Positions 45,200 to 57,137 of a DNA stretch of 64,000 nucleotides are shown piece after piece (within the stretch, counting starts at the first letter, position 1; every line of letters starts with the position of its first letter). The stretch is from NCBI RefSeq assembly GCF_022370835.2, contig NZ_CP092365.1, positions 620,001-684,000 of the forward strand. Direction: 5' to 3'. A program made the translations under genes and the position numbers. The notes beneath the pieces are model-generated. The model had not been told where the DNA came from, searched no databases, and worked only from the letters and a program-made list of their open reading frames with translations. This DNA is from Mycolicibacillus parakoreensis (GTDB lineage: Bacteria > Actinomycetota > Actinomycetes > Mycobacteriales > Mycobacteriaceae).

Positions 45200-46318
45200 T
45201 CAACTCGCGACGACCTGCGCCCACCCGGGCACCGACTCCGGGCCGCGCGGCCCGGCGCCCACGTACACCGCCGACGGGCGCACCAGTTTGCCCAGGCGTT
45301 TCTGCTCGAGGATGTGCGCACACCAGCCGGCGGTGCGCCCGCATGTGAACATCGCCGGCATCATCGCGGCCGGCACCTCGGCGAAGTCGAGGATCACCGC
45401 CGCCCAGAACTCGACGTTGGTCTCGATCGGCCGGTCCGGGCGGCGCTCGCGCAGCTCGGCGAGCGCGGCCTGCTCGAGCGCGGCGGCCACCTCGAAGCGC
45501 GGCGCACCGAGGCGCTGCGCGGTCGCGCGCAACACCCGCGCGCGGGGATCCTCGGCGCGGTACACGCGGTGGCCGAATCCCATCAGCTTCTCGCCGCGGT
45601 CGAGGATCGAGGCGACCACGCGCCGGGCGTCGCCGCTGCGTTCCACCTCGGCGATCATCGGCAGCACCCGCGCGGGCGCGCCGCCGTGCAGCGGCCCGCT
45701 CATCGCCCCGACCGCCCCCGACAGCGCCGCGGCCACGTCGGCGCCGGTGGAGGCGATCACCCGGGCGGTGAAGGTGGAGGCGTTCATGCCGTGTTCGGCC
45801 GCCGACACCCAGTAGGCGTCGATCGCCGCGACGTGCCGGGGGTCGGGCTCGCCCTTCCACCGGGTCATGAATCGGGAGGTGATCGTCGGGCACCCGTCGA
45901 GGACGCGCTGCGGCACCGGCGGACGGTGGATGCCGCGGGCGGACTGGGCCACGTAGGACAACGCCATCACCGCGGCCCGGGCCAGCTGGTCGCGGGCGGT
46001 GTCGTCGTCGATGTCCAGCAGCGGGGCGTAGCCCCAGATCGGGGCGAGCATCGCCAGCCCGGCCTGCACGTCGACGCGGATGTCGCCGCTGTGGATCGGC
46101 AGCGGGAACGACTCGGCCGGCGGCAGGCCGCGGCCGAACTCCCCGTCGACCAGCAGGGCCCACACGTCACCGAAGGTGACGCGCCGGCCCACCAGGTCCT
46201 CGATGTCCACACCGCGGTAGCGCAGCGCACCGCCGTCCTTGTCCGGTTCGGCGATTTCGGTGGTGAACGCCACCACCCCCTCGAGACCGGTGACGAAGTT
46301 CTCCGGGACCACAGTCAT
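45200..46318 (-). CDS. citA: Citrate synthase 2 (CitA)
   Basis: A 372-residue citrate synthase of the short type, equivalent to Rv0889c. Catalytic contexts: [13 protein letters not shown] (His), [15 protein letters not shown] (His) and a late [14 protein letters not shown] with the active aspartate. It condenses oxaloacetate and acetyl-CoA. ATG 46318 gives the family N-terminus MTVVPENFV. It is convergent with the Ser-Trp peptide gene and divergent from pdxH over 76 bp. Confidence 0.93.
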   Translation of the reverse strand: MTVVPENFVTGLEGVVAFTTEIAEPDKDGGALRYRGVDIEDLVGRRVTFGDVWALLVDGEFGRGLPPAESFPLPIHSGDIRVDVQAGLAMLAPIWGYAPLLDIDDDTARDQLARAAVMALSYVAQSARGIHRPPVPQRVLDGCPTITSRFMTRWKGEPDPRHVAAIDAYWVSAAEHGMNASTFTARVIASTGADVAAALSGAVGAMSGPLHGGAPARVLPMIAEVERSGDARRVVASILDRGEKLMGFGHRVYRAEDPRARVLRATAQRLGAPRFEVAAALEQAALAELRERRPDRPIETNVEFWAAVILDFAEVPAAMMPAMFTCGRTAGWCAHILEQKRLGKLVRPSAVYVGAGPRGPESVPGWAQVVAS

Positions 46319-46394
46319 GGGTCCGATTCTCGCATCATCGACCGGCCCGCGAACCACCGGCCGCACGCGGTTACCGCAGAGTAGCCTGGGCGCG

Positions 46395-47006
46395 ATGAGC
46401 ACCGAGCGTGACGCCAGCGCCGACCTGGACGCCGACTGGCTCGCCGGCGGCTGGGTGACGTTGCTGCGCGACTGGTTGGCCGAGGCGCACGCCGCCGGGC
46501 TGGCCGAGCCCGACGCGATGGTGTTGGCCACCGTGGCCGCCGGCCGACCCGTCACCCGCTCGGTGCTGTGCCGCGGCATCGACGAGGCCGGTATCACCTT
46601 CTTCACCCACTACGACTCGGCCAAGGGGGCCCAGCTGGCCGCCGTCCCGCACGCGTCGGTGACCTTCCCGTGGTACGCGCTGGGCCGGCAGGTTCATGTG
46701 CGCGGCGCGGTGCACGTGGTGGACCGGGAGGCCAGCGAGGCCTACTGGGCCAAGCGGCCCCGGGGATCGCAGCTGGGCGCCTGGGCATCGCGCCAGTCGC
46801 AGCCGATCGCCGACCGCGCGGCCCTGCTGGCCCAATTCGACGCCGTCGCCGCCCGGTTCGCCGACACCGACCGCATCCCGCTGCCGCCGGGCTGGGGCGG
46901 ATACCAGGTCAGCGCCGACGAGGTGGAGTTCTGGCAGGGAAGGGAGAACCGCGTGCACAACCGCATCCGGATGATCGGCGACCGGGTGGAGCGGCTGCAG
47001 CCGTGA
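46395..47006 (+). CDS. pdxH: Pyridoxamine 5'-phosphate oxidase PdxH
   Basis: A 203-residue FMN enzyme that oxidises pyridoxine or pyridoxamine 5'-phosphate to PLP. Signatures: [58 protein letters not shown] and the C-terminal [14 protein letters not shown]. Length is normal. It sits between two citrate synthase genes, each transcribed away from the other. PLP feeds SerC and DapC, also encoded in this window. Confidence 0.93.
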   Translation: MSTERDASADLDADWLAGGWVTLLRDWLAEAHAAGLAEPDAMVLATVAAGRPVTRSVLCRGIDEAGITFFTHYDSAKGAQLAAVPHASVTFPWYALGRQVHVRGAVHVVDREASEAYWAKRPRGSQLGAWASRQSQPIADRAALLAQFDAVAARFADTDRIPLPPGWGGYQVSADEVEFWQGRENRVHNRIRMIGDRVERLQP

Positions 47007-47092
47007 ACCCGGGGACCCGGGGCGGCGGAAGGTAACGAAAGCGACTACCGTTCTGGAGGGCAGTCCCAGTCTCACAGCGCGAAGGGGTTCTT

Positions 47093-48388
<1,296 letters not shown>

Positions 48389-48428
48389 GGGTGCCGCGCC
48401 GAGCCGGGTGTGCATTAGCGTAATCCCG

Positions 48429-48800
48429 ATGAGCGCACAGTCAGACAAACCCGAGGTCGATTTCCCGGCCGGACCGGCGCCCGCGGAGTTGGTCGTCACC
48501 GACCTGGTGGTCGGCGACGGCGCCGAGGCCGCCCCCGGCGGCACCGTCGAGGTGCACTACGTCGGCGTCGAATACGACACCGGCGAGGAGTTCGACAGCT
48601 CCTGGAACCGCGGGCAGACCATCGAATTCCCGCTCAACGGGCTGATCCGGGGCTGGCAGGACGGGATCCCGGGCATGAGGGTCGGGGGTCGGCGCCAACT
48701 GGTGGTCCCGCCGGAGCAGGCCTACGGACCGGCCGGGGCCGGGCACCGGTTGTCGGGCAAGACGCTGATCTTCGTCATCGATCTTCTCGGCGCGCGCTAA
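48429..48800 (+). CDS. FKBP-type peptidyl-prolyl isomerase
   Basis: A 123-residue FKBP domain that speeds proline cis-trans change. Typical blocks: [57 protein letters not shown] and [11 protein letters not shown]. There is no signal peptide or membrane helix, so it is cytosolic. Start ATG 48429. It follows gltA2 and is convergent with prrB, whose stop is 8 bp away. Confidence 0.92.
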   Translation: MSAQSDKPEVDFPAGPAPAELVVTDLVVGDGAEAAPGGTVEVHYVGVEYDTGEEFDSSWNRGQTIEFPLNGLIRGWQDGIPGMRVGGRRQLVVPPEQAYGPAGAGHRLSGKTLIFVIDLLGAR

Positions 48801-48808
48801 CCGGCGCC

Positions 48809-50203
48809 TCAGTGCGGCGGCGGCAGCCGCAGCGCCAGGCGCACCCCGCCCAGCGGGCTGTCCTCCAGCGTCGCGCTGCCACCGTGCAACTGCGCCTGCT
48901 GGGCCACCAGCGCCAACCCCAGCCCCGACCCGGAGTGCGAGGCGGTCGACCCGCGGGAGAACCGCTCGAAGACCACCCGGCGTTCCTCGTCGGGGATGCC
49001 GGCGCCGTTGTCGTCGACGGTGATCTCCACCCCCGCACGCGAACTCACCGCCGACAGCTGCGCCCGGGTGGCCCCGCCGTGTTTGACGGCGTTGGCGATC
49101 GCGTTGTCGACCGCCAGGCGCAGCCCGGCCGGCAACCCGATGATGATGCACGTCGGCGACGGCACCAACGACACCTCCAGGCCGGGAAAGATGCGGGTGG
49201 CATCGTGGGCGGCGCGGTCGAGCAGCTCGGTGATGTCGACCGGGACATGGTCGTCGGCGGTGGACAGCTCGCCTTGGGCCAGCCGTTCCAGCGCCGACAA
49301 CGTCGCCTCGATGCGCGACTGGGTCCGGATGACGTCGCCGAGCACCTCGCCGCGCTGCTCGTCGGGCAGATCCAGCGTCGAGAGCACCTCCAGGTTGGTG
49401 CGCATCGCGGTCAGCGGGGTGCGCAACTCGTGGGAGGAGACCGCCGCGAAGTCCCGCGCCGAGGCCAGCGCCTCACGGGTGCGGTCCTGTTCCTTCCAGA
49501 TCCGGCCCAGCATCCCCTTGACCGCCTCGGCGATCTCGACGGCCTCGGTGGCCCCGCGCACCTCGACCACCGGGTCGCGGTCGCCGCCGTCGATCAGCCG
49601 GGTCTGCTCGGCCAACCGGCGCAGCGGCCGCACCGCGAAGGTCGCCAGCACCCATCCGAGCACACTGGCCGCCCCGATCGCGAACCCACAGATCAAGATG
49701 ACCCGCCGGTGCAGGTCGGCAGTGTCGGCCAGGGTGGCGTCGTAGGTCGCGCCCACCGCCATCGTCATCGGCCCGGTCAGCGGCTCCGACGCGGGCACGT
49801 CGACGGTGCGCACCCGGTAGCGCACCCCGTCGACCACGGTGTCGGCGTAGCCGATCGGCAGCTCCGGCAGCGTGACCGCCGACTGGGAGGCCACCACGTG
49901 GTCGCGGCGCACCGTGATCACCACGTCCTCGTCCTTGGGGGAGCGCGGAATCTGGCCCAGCCCGCGCGGCAGGAACGGCATCGCGAACCCGGCCGCCTCG
50001 TCGAGGCGGCGGTCCAGCCGCTCCTTGCGGTCGTTGGTGATCCCGACCCACACGATGGCCCCGACGATCACCACCACGATCGCCGCCCCGAGTGCGGTGG
50101 CGAACGCCACCCGGGTGCGCATCGAGGGCGTCCGGGCGAAGATCCGCGACGCCAGGCGGCGGGCGGACCGGGGGCTGGACCGAGGGTGCCGGGGGGTGGA
50201 CAT
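48809..50203 (-). CDS. prrB: Sensor histidine kinase PrrB
   Basis: A 464-residue HK of the PrrB type. Two membrane helices (about 35-58 and 165-190) bracket a short outer domain. A HAMP region follows, then the phospho-accepting histidine in AAVSSHELRTPLTAMRTNLEVLSTLD (near 257), N box AVDNAIANAVKHGG, and G boxes DDNGAGIPDEER and SHSGSGLGLALVAQQ. The N-terminus is about 18 residues longer than the M. tuberculosis protein if the ATG at 50203 is right. It lies 10 bp after prrA in the same operon. PrrAB is essential in mycobacteria and linked to respiration and nitrogen or envelope control. Confidence 0.95.
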   Translation of the reverse strand: MSTPRHPRSSPRSARRLASRIFARTPSMRTRVAFATALGAAIVVVIVGAIVWVGITNDRKERLDRRLDEAAGFAMPFLPRGLGQIPRSPKDEDVVITVRRDHVVASQSAVTLPELPIGYADTVVDGVRYRVRTVDVPASEPLTGPMTMAVGATYDATLADTADLHRRVILICGFAIGAASVLGWVLATFAVRPLRRLAEQTRLIDGGDRDPVVEVRGATEAVEIAEAVKGMLGRIWKEQDRTREALASARDFAAVSSHELRTPLTAMRTNLEVLSTLDLPDEQRGEVLGDVIRTQSRIEATLSALERLAQGELSTADDHVPVDITELLDRAAHDATRIFPGLEVSLVPSPTCIIIGLPAGLRLAVDNAIANAVKHGGATRAQLSAVSSRAGVEITVDDNGAGIPDEERRVVFERFSRGSTASHSGSGLGLALVAQQAQLHGGSATLEDSPLGGVRLALRLPPPH

Positions 50204-50213
50204 GGTCAGCGTG

Positions 50214-50924
50214 TCACTGCATCCGCAGCACGAACCCCACCCCGCGCACCGTGTGCAGCAGCCGAGGCGCACCGCCGGCCTCCAGCTTGCGCCGCAGGTA
50301 GCCGATGAACACGTCGACGACGTTGGTGTCGGCGGCGAAGTCGTAGCCCCAGACCAATTCCAGCAGCTGCGCGCGGGAGAGCACCGCGGTCTTGTGTTCG
50401 GCCAGCACCGCCAGCAGGTCGAATTCGCGTTTGGTCAGATCCACATCCACCCCGTTGACCCGGGCGCGCCGGCCGGGGATGTCGACCTCCAGCGGGCCGA
50501 CGGTGATGGTCTCCGAGGAGGAACTGGCCGCCGAGCCGCGCCGGCGCAGCAACGCCTTGACCCGGGCCACCAGTTCCTTCAGCTCGAAGGGCTTGACCAG
50601 GTAGTCGTCGGCGCCGGCCTCCAGCCCGGCGATGCGGTCATCGACCGAGCTGCGCGCCGAGAGCACACAGACCGGCACGTCGTTGTCCATCGCCCGCAGC
50701 GCGGTGACCACGCTGACCCCGTCGAGCACGGGCATGTTGATGTCGAGCACGATCGCGTCGGGACGGGTTTCGGTGGCGCTGCGCAGCGCCTCGGCGCCGT
50801 CTTTGGCCGTGGACACCTCGAACTGGAACAGCCGCAGGCCGCGCTCCAACGACGCCAACACGTCGTCGTCGTCGTCGACAACCAGCACACGGGGGGTGTT
50901 CCCAGCAGCATCCATAGCGCCCAT
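50214..50924 (-). CDS. prrA: Response regulator PrrA
   Basis: A 236-residue OmpR-family regulator, exactly the length of Rv0903c. Receiver domain with acidic cluster VVDDDDD, phospho-acceptor Asp61 in VLDINMP, and YLVKPF lysine. The C-terminal winged helix has [15 protein letters not shown] and [13 protein letters not shown]. It binds promoter DNA after phosphorylation by PrrB. ATG 50924 gives MGAMDAAG, close to the known start; ATG 50915 is also possible. Confidence 0.96.
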   Translation of the reverse strand: MGAMDAAGNTPRVLVVDDDDDVLASLERGLRLFQFEVSTAKDGAEALRSATETRPDAIVLDINMPVLDGVSVVTALRAMDNDVPVCVLSARSSVDDRIAGLEAGADDYLVKPFELKELVARVKALLRRRGSAASSSSETITVGPLEVDIPGRRARVNGVDVDLTKREFDLLAVLAEHKTAVLSRAQLLELVWGYDFAADTNVVDVFIGYLRRKLEAGGAPRLLHTVRGVGFVLRMQ

Positions 50925-50979
50925 CTTGCCCGATTGACGACCGTTACCGCCGAGTGCAACGCGGCGTGGTGGCAGGATC

Positions 50980-52932
50980 GTGGACCAGAACACCATGGTG
51001 GATGAGGTGAGGGGAACGCAGCCGGCGATCGCTGCCGCGCCGGCGCAGCAGCGCCCCATGTCGGATCTGTTGCGGCTGCTTCCCTACCTGATGCCCTACC
51101 GGGCGCGGTGGCTGACCACCGTGGCGGTCGCGGTCGTCAGCCTCGCCGCCACCGTCGCCATCCCGCTTTTGACCAAGGCCGTCATCGACGGGCCGATCAG
51201 CCACCGGGATCAGCGCGGCCTGTGGATCGTCGGCGCGGGCGCCACCGCGGTCGGCGTCGTCGAGGCGGTGCTGTGGTTCTTCCGCCGCTGGCTGGTCGCG
51301 CGGGCCACGATGGGCGTCGAGGCCGATATCCGCAAGGACCTCTACGCCCGGCTGCAGATCCTGCCGATGGCGTTCCACGGCCGCTGGCAATCCGGTCAGC
51401 TGCTGTCGCGCATCATGAACGATCTGGGCACGATCCGGCGGTTTTTGTCGTTCGGGCTGATCTTCCTGCTGCTCAATTCCCTGCAGATCGTGGTGGTGAC
51501 CACGATCCTGCTGGTGCTGTACTGGCCACTGGGACTGCTGGTGGCGGTGTCGGTGGCGCCGGTGGCGCTCACCGTGCGCCACTTCCAGAAGATCTACACC
51601 CGGTTGTCGCGGCGCGCCCAGGATCAGGCCGGGCAGGTCGCCACCCACGTCGAGGAGGCCGCGCTCGGGGTGCGGGTGGTGCGCTCGTTCGGGCGCGAAG
51701 ACTACGTCTTCGACCGGTTCGACACCCAGGCGCGCGCGCTCTACGACGCCGAGGTCCGCAAGGTCGTCGCGAAGGCCAAATTCTGGACGCTGCTGGAGGT
51801 CATCCCCAACCTGACCCTGATCGTGGTGCTCGGGATGGGCGCCTACGCCGCCGGCCAGGACCGCGTGACGATCGGCACCCTGGTCGCGTTCATCACGTTG
51901 ATGCTCTCGCTGGTGTGGCCCATCTCCTCGCTGGGGTTCCTGCTGTCGATGACCCAGGAATCGATGACTGCCGCCAACCGGGTGGCCGAGATCTTCGACG
52001 CCCCCCTCGAGATCACCGACGGCTCGGTCACCCGGGAGCCGGGATCGGGACGCCTGGAGCTCATCGACGTCGGCTTCGCCTTCCCCGGTGCCGACACCTG
52101 GGTGCTGCGCCACGTCAACCTCACCGTCGAACCCGGCGAGACGTTGGCGCTGGTCGGGGCGACCGGCTCGGGCAAATCGGTGCTGGTGGGGTTGTTGTCG
52201 CGGCTCTACGACGTCACCGAGGGGCAGATCCGCATCGACGGCACCGACCTGCGCCGGCTGCCGGTCGCGGCGGTGCGCCAGGCGGTGGCCACGGCGTTCG
52301 AGGACCCCACCCTGTTCTCGATGTCGGTGGCCGAGAACCTGCGGTTGGGCCGCCCCGCCGACGACACCGAGGTGGCCGCGGCGATCCGGGTCGCCGCCGC
52401 CGACTTCGTCTACGACCTGCCGTTCGGGCTGGACACCCGCATCGGTGAGCAGGGCATGAGCCTCTCCGGCGGGCAGCGGCAACGCCTTGCGCTGGCCCGC
52501 GCGCTGCTGGCCGCCCCGCGGATCCTCGTGCTCGACGACACCCTGTCGGCCCTCGACGTGCACACCGAGGCGCGGGTCACCGCCGCGCTGCGCACGGTGC
52601 TCGGCGGTGAGCCCGCGGTGACCGCGGTGGTGATCGCCCGGCGGGCCTCCACGGTGCTGCTCGCCGACAAGGTGGCGCTGCTGCACGCCGACGGCGAGGA
52701 TCCGGCGACGATCACCGCAGTCGGCAGCCACGCCGAGCTGTTGGCGACCGTCCCGGACTACCGCTACCTGCTGGTCGCCGACGATGAACTCGACGACGGC
52801 TGTGAACGGGAACCGGCCTGGCGCGACGCCGAGGAGCGGGCCCGCCTCGAGCGCGCCCAATCCGAGCGGGACGCCACCGACGCGGCCTGCGCCGAGGACG
52901 AGCTGACCGCCGCCGAGGGACGCGCGCGATGA
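50980..52932 (+). CDS. ABC exporter half with degenerate ATP site
   Basis: A 650-residue MsbA-type half transporter: six-helix membrane domain, then a nucleotide-binding domain. Walker A GATGSGKS near 392 and LSGGQRQRL signature are normal. Walker B reads [11 protein letters not shown] near 516, so the catalytic glutamate is aspartate. The H-loop reads VIARRAS, so the switch histidine is arginine. This half can bind but probably not hydrolyse ATP well, and needs the partner encoded next. A charged tail of about 45 residues follows. GTG 50980 used; ATG 50995 possible. Substrate unknown. Confidence 0.9.
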   Translation: MDQNTMVDEVRGTQPAIAAAPAQQRPMSDLLRLLPYLMPYRARWLTTVAVAVVSLAATVAIPLLTKAVIDGPISHRDQRGLWIVGAGATAVGVVEAVLWFFRRWLVARATMGVEADIRKDLYARLQILPMAFHGRWQSGQLLSRIMNDLGTIRRFLSFGLIFLLLNSLQIVVVTTILLVLYWPLGLLVAVSVAPVALTVRHFQKIYTRLSRRAQDQAGQVATHVEEAALGVRVVRSFGREDYVFDRFDTQARALYDAEVRKVVAKAKFWTLLEVIPNLTLIVVLGMGAYAAGQDRVTIGTLVAFITLMLSLVWPISSLGFLLSMTQESMTAANRVAEIFDAPLEITDGSVTREPGSGRLELIDVGFAFPGADTWVLRHVNLTVEPGETLALVGATGSGKSVLVGLLSRLYDVTEGQIRIDGTDLRRLPVAAVRQAVATAFEDPTLFSMSVAENLRLGRPADDTEVAAAIRVAAADFVYDLPFGLDTRIGEQGMSLSGGQRQRLALARALLAAPRILVLDDTLSALDVHTEARVTAALRTVLGGEPAVTAVVIARRASTVLLADKVALLHADGEDPATITAVGSHAELLATVPDYRYLLVADDELDDGCEREPAWRDAEERARLERAQSERDATDAACAEDELTAAEGRAR

Positions 52933-54749
52933 CCGACCGGTGGCGGGGCCGGCTCGCCGAGCCCGACGACGCCGATCTGCCCATCGACGAGAGCGTGCCC
53001 CGCCGGCGGGAGGCGCGGGCGCTGCTCGGCTCGCTGCTGTGGCCCCACCGCTGGCTGGTCGCCGCCCTGGCGGTGGTGGTGATCGTCGAGAACGCGGCCC
53101 GGCTGTCGGTGCCGGTGCTGGTGCGGCGCGGCATCGACCACGGCATTCCGCCGCTGGTCGACGGCGGCCCGGCCACCGCGTTGCTCACGGTCGTCGCGGC
53201 GCTGGCGGCGGCGGTGGCGGTGCAGGCCGGCGCGCGGATGCTGTTTCTCAACGGCTCCGGCCGGATGGGCCAGCGGGTGCTGTTGGAGGTGCGCCGCCGC
53301 GGCTTCGGCCACTTCCAACGCCTCGACATCCCCTTCCACGACCGCTACACCTCCGGGCGGGTGGTCAGCCGGCTGACCAACGACGTCGATGCCATCCAGG
53401 ACCTGCTGGAGTCCGGGTTCGACAGCCTGATCACCGCGATGCTGACCCTGGTCGGCACCGCGGTGCTGCTGGTGACCCTGGACTGGCAACTGGGGTCGGT
53501 CTGCCTGATCGCCTTCCCGGTGCTGGTGGTGCTCATCGGGTGGTTCCGGTCGGAGTCGGCGAGCACCTACCGGGCGGTGCGGGAGGCGGCCGCGCTGGTG
53601 ATCGTGCAGTTCGTCGAGACCATGACCGGCATCAAGGCGGTCCAGGCGTATCGGCGCGAGCCCCGCAACCAGCAGCTCTTCGACGACATCGCCGACCGCT
53701 ACCGGGAGGTCAACGAACGCACCTTCCGGCTGCTGGCGATCTTCATGCCCGGGGTGAAACTGGTCGGCAACCTCACCACCGGGGTGGTGCTGCTCTACGG
53801 CGGCTGGCGGGTGCTCGACGGGCAGATGACGATCGGCACGCTCACCGCGTTCCTGTTGTACCTGCGGATGTTCTTCGAGCCGATGCAGGAGATCAGCCAG
53901 TTCTTCAACCTGTTCCAGTCGGCCGCCTCGGCGCTGGAGAAACTCGCCGGGGTGTTGGCCCAGCGCCCCCGGGTGAGCGATCCGGCGACCCCGATCCCCC
54001 TGGGGCGGGCCCGGGGGGCGGTCGAGTTCGAGGCGGTGCGGTTCGCCTATCGCCCCGACCGTCCGGTGCTGCCCGAGCTCGACCTGACGGTGCCCGCGGG
54101 GCAGACCGTGGCGCTGGTGGGGGCCACCGGCGCCGGCAAGACCACCCTGGCCCGGCTGATCGCCCGGTTCTACGACCCGAGTGCCGGCGTGGTGCGTCTC
54201 GACGGTGTCGATCTGCGCGCGCTCACCCAGGCCGACCTGCGCCGCAACGTGGTGATGGTCACCCAGGAGAACTTCATGTTCGCCGGCACCGTCGCCGACA
54301 ACATCCGCTTCGGTCGCCCCGACGCCACCGACGCCGAGGTGCGGGCGGCGGCGCAGCAGGTCGGTGCCGCGGAGTTCATCGCCGCGCTGCCCGACGGCTA
54401 CGACACCGACGTGGCCAAACGCGGCGGGCGGCTGTCGGCCGGTCAACGCCAGTTGGTGGCCTTCGCCCGGGCGTTTTTGGCGAACCCGGCGGTGCTCATC
54501 CTCGACGAGGCCACCTCGTCGCTGGATATCCCCAGCGAGCGCCTGGTGCAGCGGGCGTTGCGCACGGTGTTGGCCGACCGCACCGCGCTGGTGATCGCCC
54601 ACCGGCTGTCCACCGTCGAGATCGCCGACCGGGTGCTGGTGCTCGAGGACGGCCGCGTCGTCGAGGACGGTGCCCCGGCCGCGCTGATCGACCGGCCCGG
54701 CAGTCGCTACGCCGCCCTGCACCGGGTGTGGGCGCAGTCGCTGGACTAG
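52929..54749 (+). CDS. ABC exporter half, catalytic partner
   Basis: A 606-residue half transporter with six helices and a nucleotide-binding domain. Walker A GATGAGKT near 397, Walker [13 protein letters not shown] with normal glutamate, and H-loop VIAHRLS are intact. The signature is LSAGQRQL instead of LSGGQ. Since ATP sites form between the Walker A/B of one half and the signature of the other, the pair has one consensus and one degenerate site, as in heterodimeric exporters such as TM287/288. It overlaps the previous gene by 4 bp (ATGA). A large hairpin follows the stop. Confidence 0.92.
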   Translation: MTDRWRGRLAEPDDADLPIDESVPRRREARALLGSLLWPHRWLVAALAVVVIVENAARLSVPVLVRRGIDHGIPPLVDGGPATALLTVVAALAAAVAVQAGARMLFLNGSGRMGQRVLLEVRRRGFGHFQRLDIPFHDRYTSGRVVSRLTNDVDAIQDLLESGFDSLITAMLTLVGTAVLLVTLDWQLGSVCLIAFPVLVVLIGWFRSESASTYRAVREAAALVIVQFVETMTGIKAVQAYRREPRNQQLFDDIADRYREVNERTFRLLAIFMPGVKLVGNLTTGVVLLYGGWRVLDGQMTIGTLTAFLLYLRMFFEPMQEISQFFNLFQSAASALEKLAGVLAQRPRVSDPATPIPLGRARGAVEFEAVRFAYRPDRPVLPELDLTVPAGQTVALVGATGAGKTTLARLIARFYDPSAGVVRLDGVDLRALTQADLRRNVVMVTQENFMFAGTVADNIRFGRPDATDAEVRAAAQQVGAAEFIAALPDGYDTDVAKRGGRLSAGQRQLVAFARAFLANPAVLILDEATSSLDIPSERLVQRALRTVLADRTALVIAHRLSTVEIADRVLVLEDGRVVEDGAPAALIDRPGSRYAALHRVWAQSLD

Positions 54750-54763
54750 CGAGGCCGTCACCG

Positions 54764-54826
54764 CGCCCAGACTCACGTTTGGGTGCGCTGAGCCGCCGAA
54801 AACGCACGCAAACGTGAGTCTGGGCG
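54764..54826. terminator. Large inverted repeat between the ABC genes and accD3
   Basis: CGCCCAGACTCACGTTTG at 54764-54781 and its exact complement CAAACGTGAGTCTGGGCG at 54809-54826 give an 18-bp perfect stem. Inner GTGCG and CGCAC can add five more pairs. It lies between convergent genes, 14 bp after the ABC stop. It resembles intergenic inverted repeats seen elsewhere in mycobacterial genomes, so it may be both a terminator and a dispersed repeat. Confidence 0.6.
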
Positions 54827-54879
54827 GTCATTCGGGTCGCATTTGGGCGGTCAACTGGGCGGCCGGGCGGTCATTCGGG
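54822..54879. repeat. Direct repeat duplicating the accD3 stop region
   Basis: GGGCGGTCATTCGGG occurs at 54822-54836 and 54865-54879, with a partial GGGCGGTCA between. On the accD3 strand this repeats the final Pro-Glu-stop codons and what follows. Confidence 0.8.
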
Positions 54880-56343
54880 CAGGCCGATACGCCGATAGCG
54901 CTGCAGGCGCGTGTCGACCCGCTCGTTGTCGGCGATGGCGCGCACGGTGCGCAGCTCGGTGGCGATCACCCGGGACAGCCGTTTGATGAACTCGATCGGT
55001 TCGTCGGCGGCGTCGGGGCGCTCCGGCACGATCGCGTCGACGATCCCGGCCGCCGCCAACTCGACCGACCGGATCCCCTGCTCCTCGGCCAACCGGTCGG
55101 CGTGGTCGAGGTCGCGGTAGACGATGGCGCTGGCGCCCTCCGGCGGCAGCGGCGCCAACCAGCCGTGCAGCGCGGCCACCACCCGGTCGGCGGGCACCAT
55201 CGCCAGGGCGGGCCCGCCGTTGCCCTGCCCGAGCAGCACCGACACCGTCGGTACCGGCAGGGTCACCAGGTCGGCCAGGCAGCGGGCGATCTCCCCGGCC
55301 AGCCCGTCCTGTTCAGCCTCCGGGGAGAGCGCCGGGCCGGGGGTGTCGATCAGCAACAGCAGCGGCAGGCGCAGCCCGGCCGCCAGCGCCATCCCGCGGC
55401 GGGCCTCACGCAGTGCCGCCGGGCCGGTCATGCCGCCCACCCGCCGCTGGCCCAACACCACGGCCGGCTGCCCGCCGAAGCGGGCCAGCGCCAGCAGCAT
55501 GGCCGCTGCCTCCGAGGTGCCGGTCGCCGACAACAGCACCCGCTCGGTGGCGCCGTGGCGCAGCAGCATCCCCGCGCCCGGACGATCGGGCCGACGCGAG
55601 GCGAGCACCGACTCCCAGGCCGGCACGGCGGGCAGCGGTGTCGCCGCCGGGGGTGTCGGCGCGGGCGCCGGCGGATCGACGAGCACCTTCAACGCCCGCT
55701 GCAGGGTGCGGCGCAGCCACCGCAGCGGCACCACCCCGTCGATCACGCCGTGGCGTTGCAGGTTCTCCGCGGTCTGCACCCCGGCGGGAAACGGCTCGCC
55801 GTAGAGATGCTCGTAGACCCGCGGGCCCAAAAACCCGATCAGCGCGCCCGGCTGGGCGATCGTCACATGGCCCAGCGATCCCCACGACGCGAACACCCCG
55901 CCGGTCGTGGGGTGGCGCAGATACACCAGATAGGGCAGGTGTGCGCGTTTGTGCAGCTCGACGGCGGCGGTGATCTTGACCATCTGCAGAAACGCCACCG
56001 TGCCCTCCTGCATGCGTGTGCCTCCCGAACTGGGCGACGCCAGCAGCGGCAGGCGCTGGGCGGTGGCCCGCTGCACCGCGGTGGTGATGCGCTCCGCGGC
56101 GGCCACGCCGATCGACCCGGCCAGAAACGCGAACTCACAGACGATGACCGCCACTCGCCGGCCGTGCACCCGGCCCTCCCCGGTGATCACCGCCTCGTCG
56201 AGGCCGGTGGCCGCGCGGGCCCCGGCCAGCTCGGCGCGGTAGTCGTCATCCTCGCCCACCGACAGCGGCGGGGTGTCCCAACTGCGGAACGAACCCGCGT
56301 CGAGCACGGTGTCGACCAAGTCCAGGGCACCGATCCGATCCAT
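54871..56343 (-). CDS. accD3: Acyl-CoA carboxylase carboxyltransferase AccD3
   Basis: A 490-residue carboxyltransferase with the beta-like half ([50 protein letters not shown]) joined to an alpha-like half ([47 protein letters not shown]). Equivalent to Rv0904c. It would transfer carboxyl groups from carboxybiotin to acyl-CoA; the precise substrate is less certain than for AccD4-AccD6. It is divergent from echA6 over 57 bp. Confidence 0.92.
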   Translation of the reverse strand: MDRIGALDLVDTVLDAGSFRSWDTPPLSVGEDDDYRAELAGARAATGLDEAVITGEGRVHGRRVAVIVCEFAFLAGSIGVAAAERITTAVQRATAQRLPLLASPSSGGTRMQEGTVAFLQMVKITAAVELHKRAHLPYLVYLRHPTTGGVFASWGSLGHVTIAQPGALIGFLGPRVYEHLYGEPFPAGVQTAENLQRHGVIDGVVPLRWLRRTLQRALKVLVDPPAPAPTPPAATPLPAVPAWESVLASRRPDRPGAGMLLRHGATERVLLSATGTSEAAAMLLALARFGGQPAVVLGQRRVGGMTGPAALREARRGMALAAGLRLPLLLLIDTPGPALSPEAEQDGLAGEIARCLADLVTLPVPTVSVLLGQGNGGPALAMVPADRVVAALHGWLAPLPPEGASAIVYRDLDHADRLAEEQGIRSVELAAAGIVDAIVPERPDAADEPIEFIKRLSRVIATELRTVRAIADNERVDTRLQRYRRIGLPE

Positions 56344-56400
56344 AACCCGACCCTAATAAGCTTGGGCAATTACCGTCGGGACGAGGAGGAGCGGCGCTTG

Positions 56401-57132
56401 ATGATTGGTGTGACCCGCGATGGCCATGTCACCACGCTGGAGTTGCAGCGCCCGGAACGCCGCAACGCGCTGAACTCCGAACTCGTCGACGGGCTGCGTG
56501 AGGCCGTGACCACCGCCGCCGCCGAGGACGTCCGCGCGATCGTGCTCACCGGGCAAGGCACCGTGTTCTGCGCCGGGGCGGACCTGTCCGGCGACGCGTT
56601 CGCCGCCGACTACCCGGACAAACTGATCGCGTTGCACCAGTCCATCGACGCTGTCCCGATGCCGGTCATCGGCGCGATCAACGGCGCGGCCATCGGGGCC
56701 GGCTTGCAACTGGCCATGGTCTGCGACCTGCGGGTGGTGGCGCCGGAGGCCTTTTTCCAGTTCCCGGTCGCCAAATACGGTTTGGCCCTGGACAACTGGA
56801 GTATCCGCCGATTGGTGTCGCTGGCCGGCCACGGGCGCGCCCGGGCCATGATGTTGACCGCCGAACGGCTCGGCGCCGACGAGGCGCTGCAGACCGGGAT
56901 GGCCAACCGGCTCGGCGGTCTGGCCGATGCGCAGGCGTGGGCCCGCGAGATCGCCGCACTGGCGCCGCTGGCCCTGCAGCACGCCAAGCGGGTGCTCAAC
57001 GACGACGGCGCCTACGAGGACCAGTGGCCGGTCCACAAGGAACTGTTCGACCGGGCCTGGGGCAGCCAGGACGTGGTCGAGGCGCAGGTCGCCCGCGTGG
57101 AGAAGCGACCCCCGAAATTCCAGGGCGCCTGA
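56401..57132 (+). CDS. echA6: Enoyl-CoA hydratase-like protein EchA6
   Basis: A 243-residue crotonase-fold protein, the same length as Rv0905 and very similar ([48 protein letters not shown]). In M. tuberculosis EchA6 lacks hydratase activity, binds long acyl-CoA and feeds it to FAS-II for mycolic acids. GAGGAGGAG lies before the ATG at 56401. It overlaps no gene but is followed 5 bp later by the MBL-fold gene. Confidence 0.95.
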   Translation: MIGVTRDGHVTTLELQRPERRNALNSELVDGLREAVTTAAAEDVRAIVLTGQGTVFCAGADLSGDAFAADYPDKLIALHQSIDAVPMPVIGAINGAAIGAGLQLAMVCDLRVVAPEAFFQFPVAKYGLALDNWSIRRLVSLAGHGRARAMMLTAERLGADEALQTGMANRLGGLADAQAWAREIAALAPLALQHAKRVLNDDGAYEDQWPVHKELFDRAWGSQDVVEAQVARVEKRPPKFQGA

Positions 57133-57137
57133 TCGCC

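Noticed and set aside
45175..46606. Longer N-terminus for citA beginning near 46606
   Set aside because: It would overlap the divergent pdxH start, and the family N-terminus MTVVPENFV begins at 46318.
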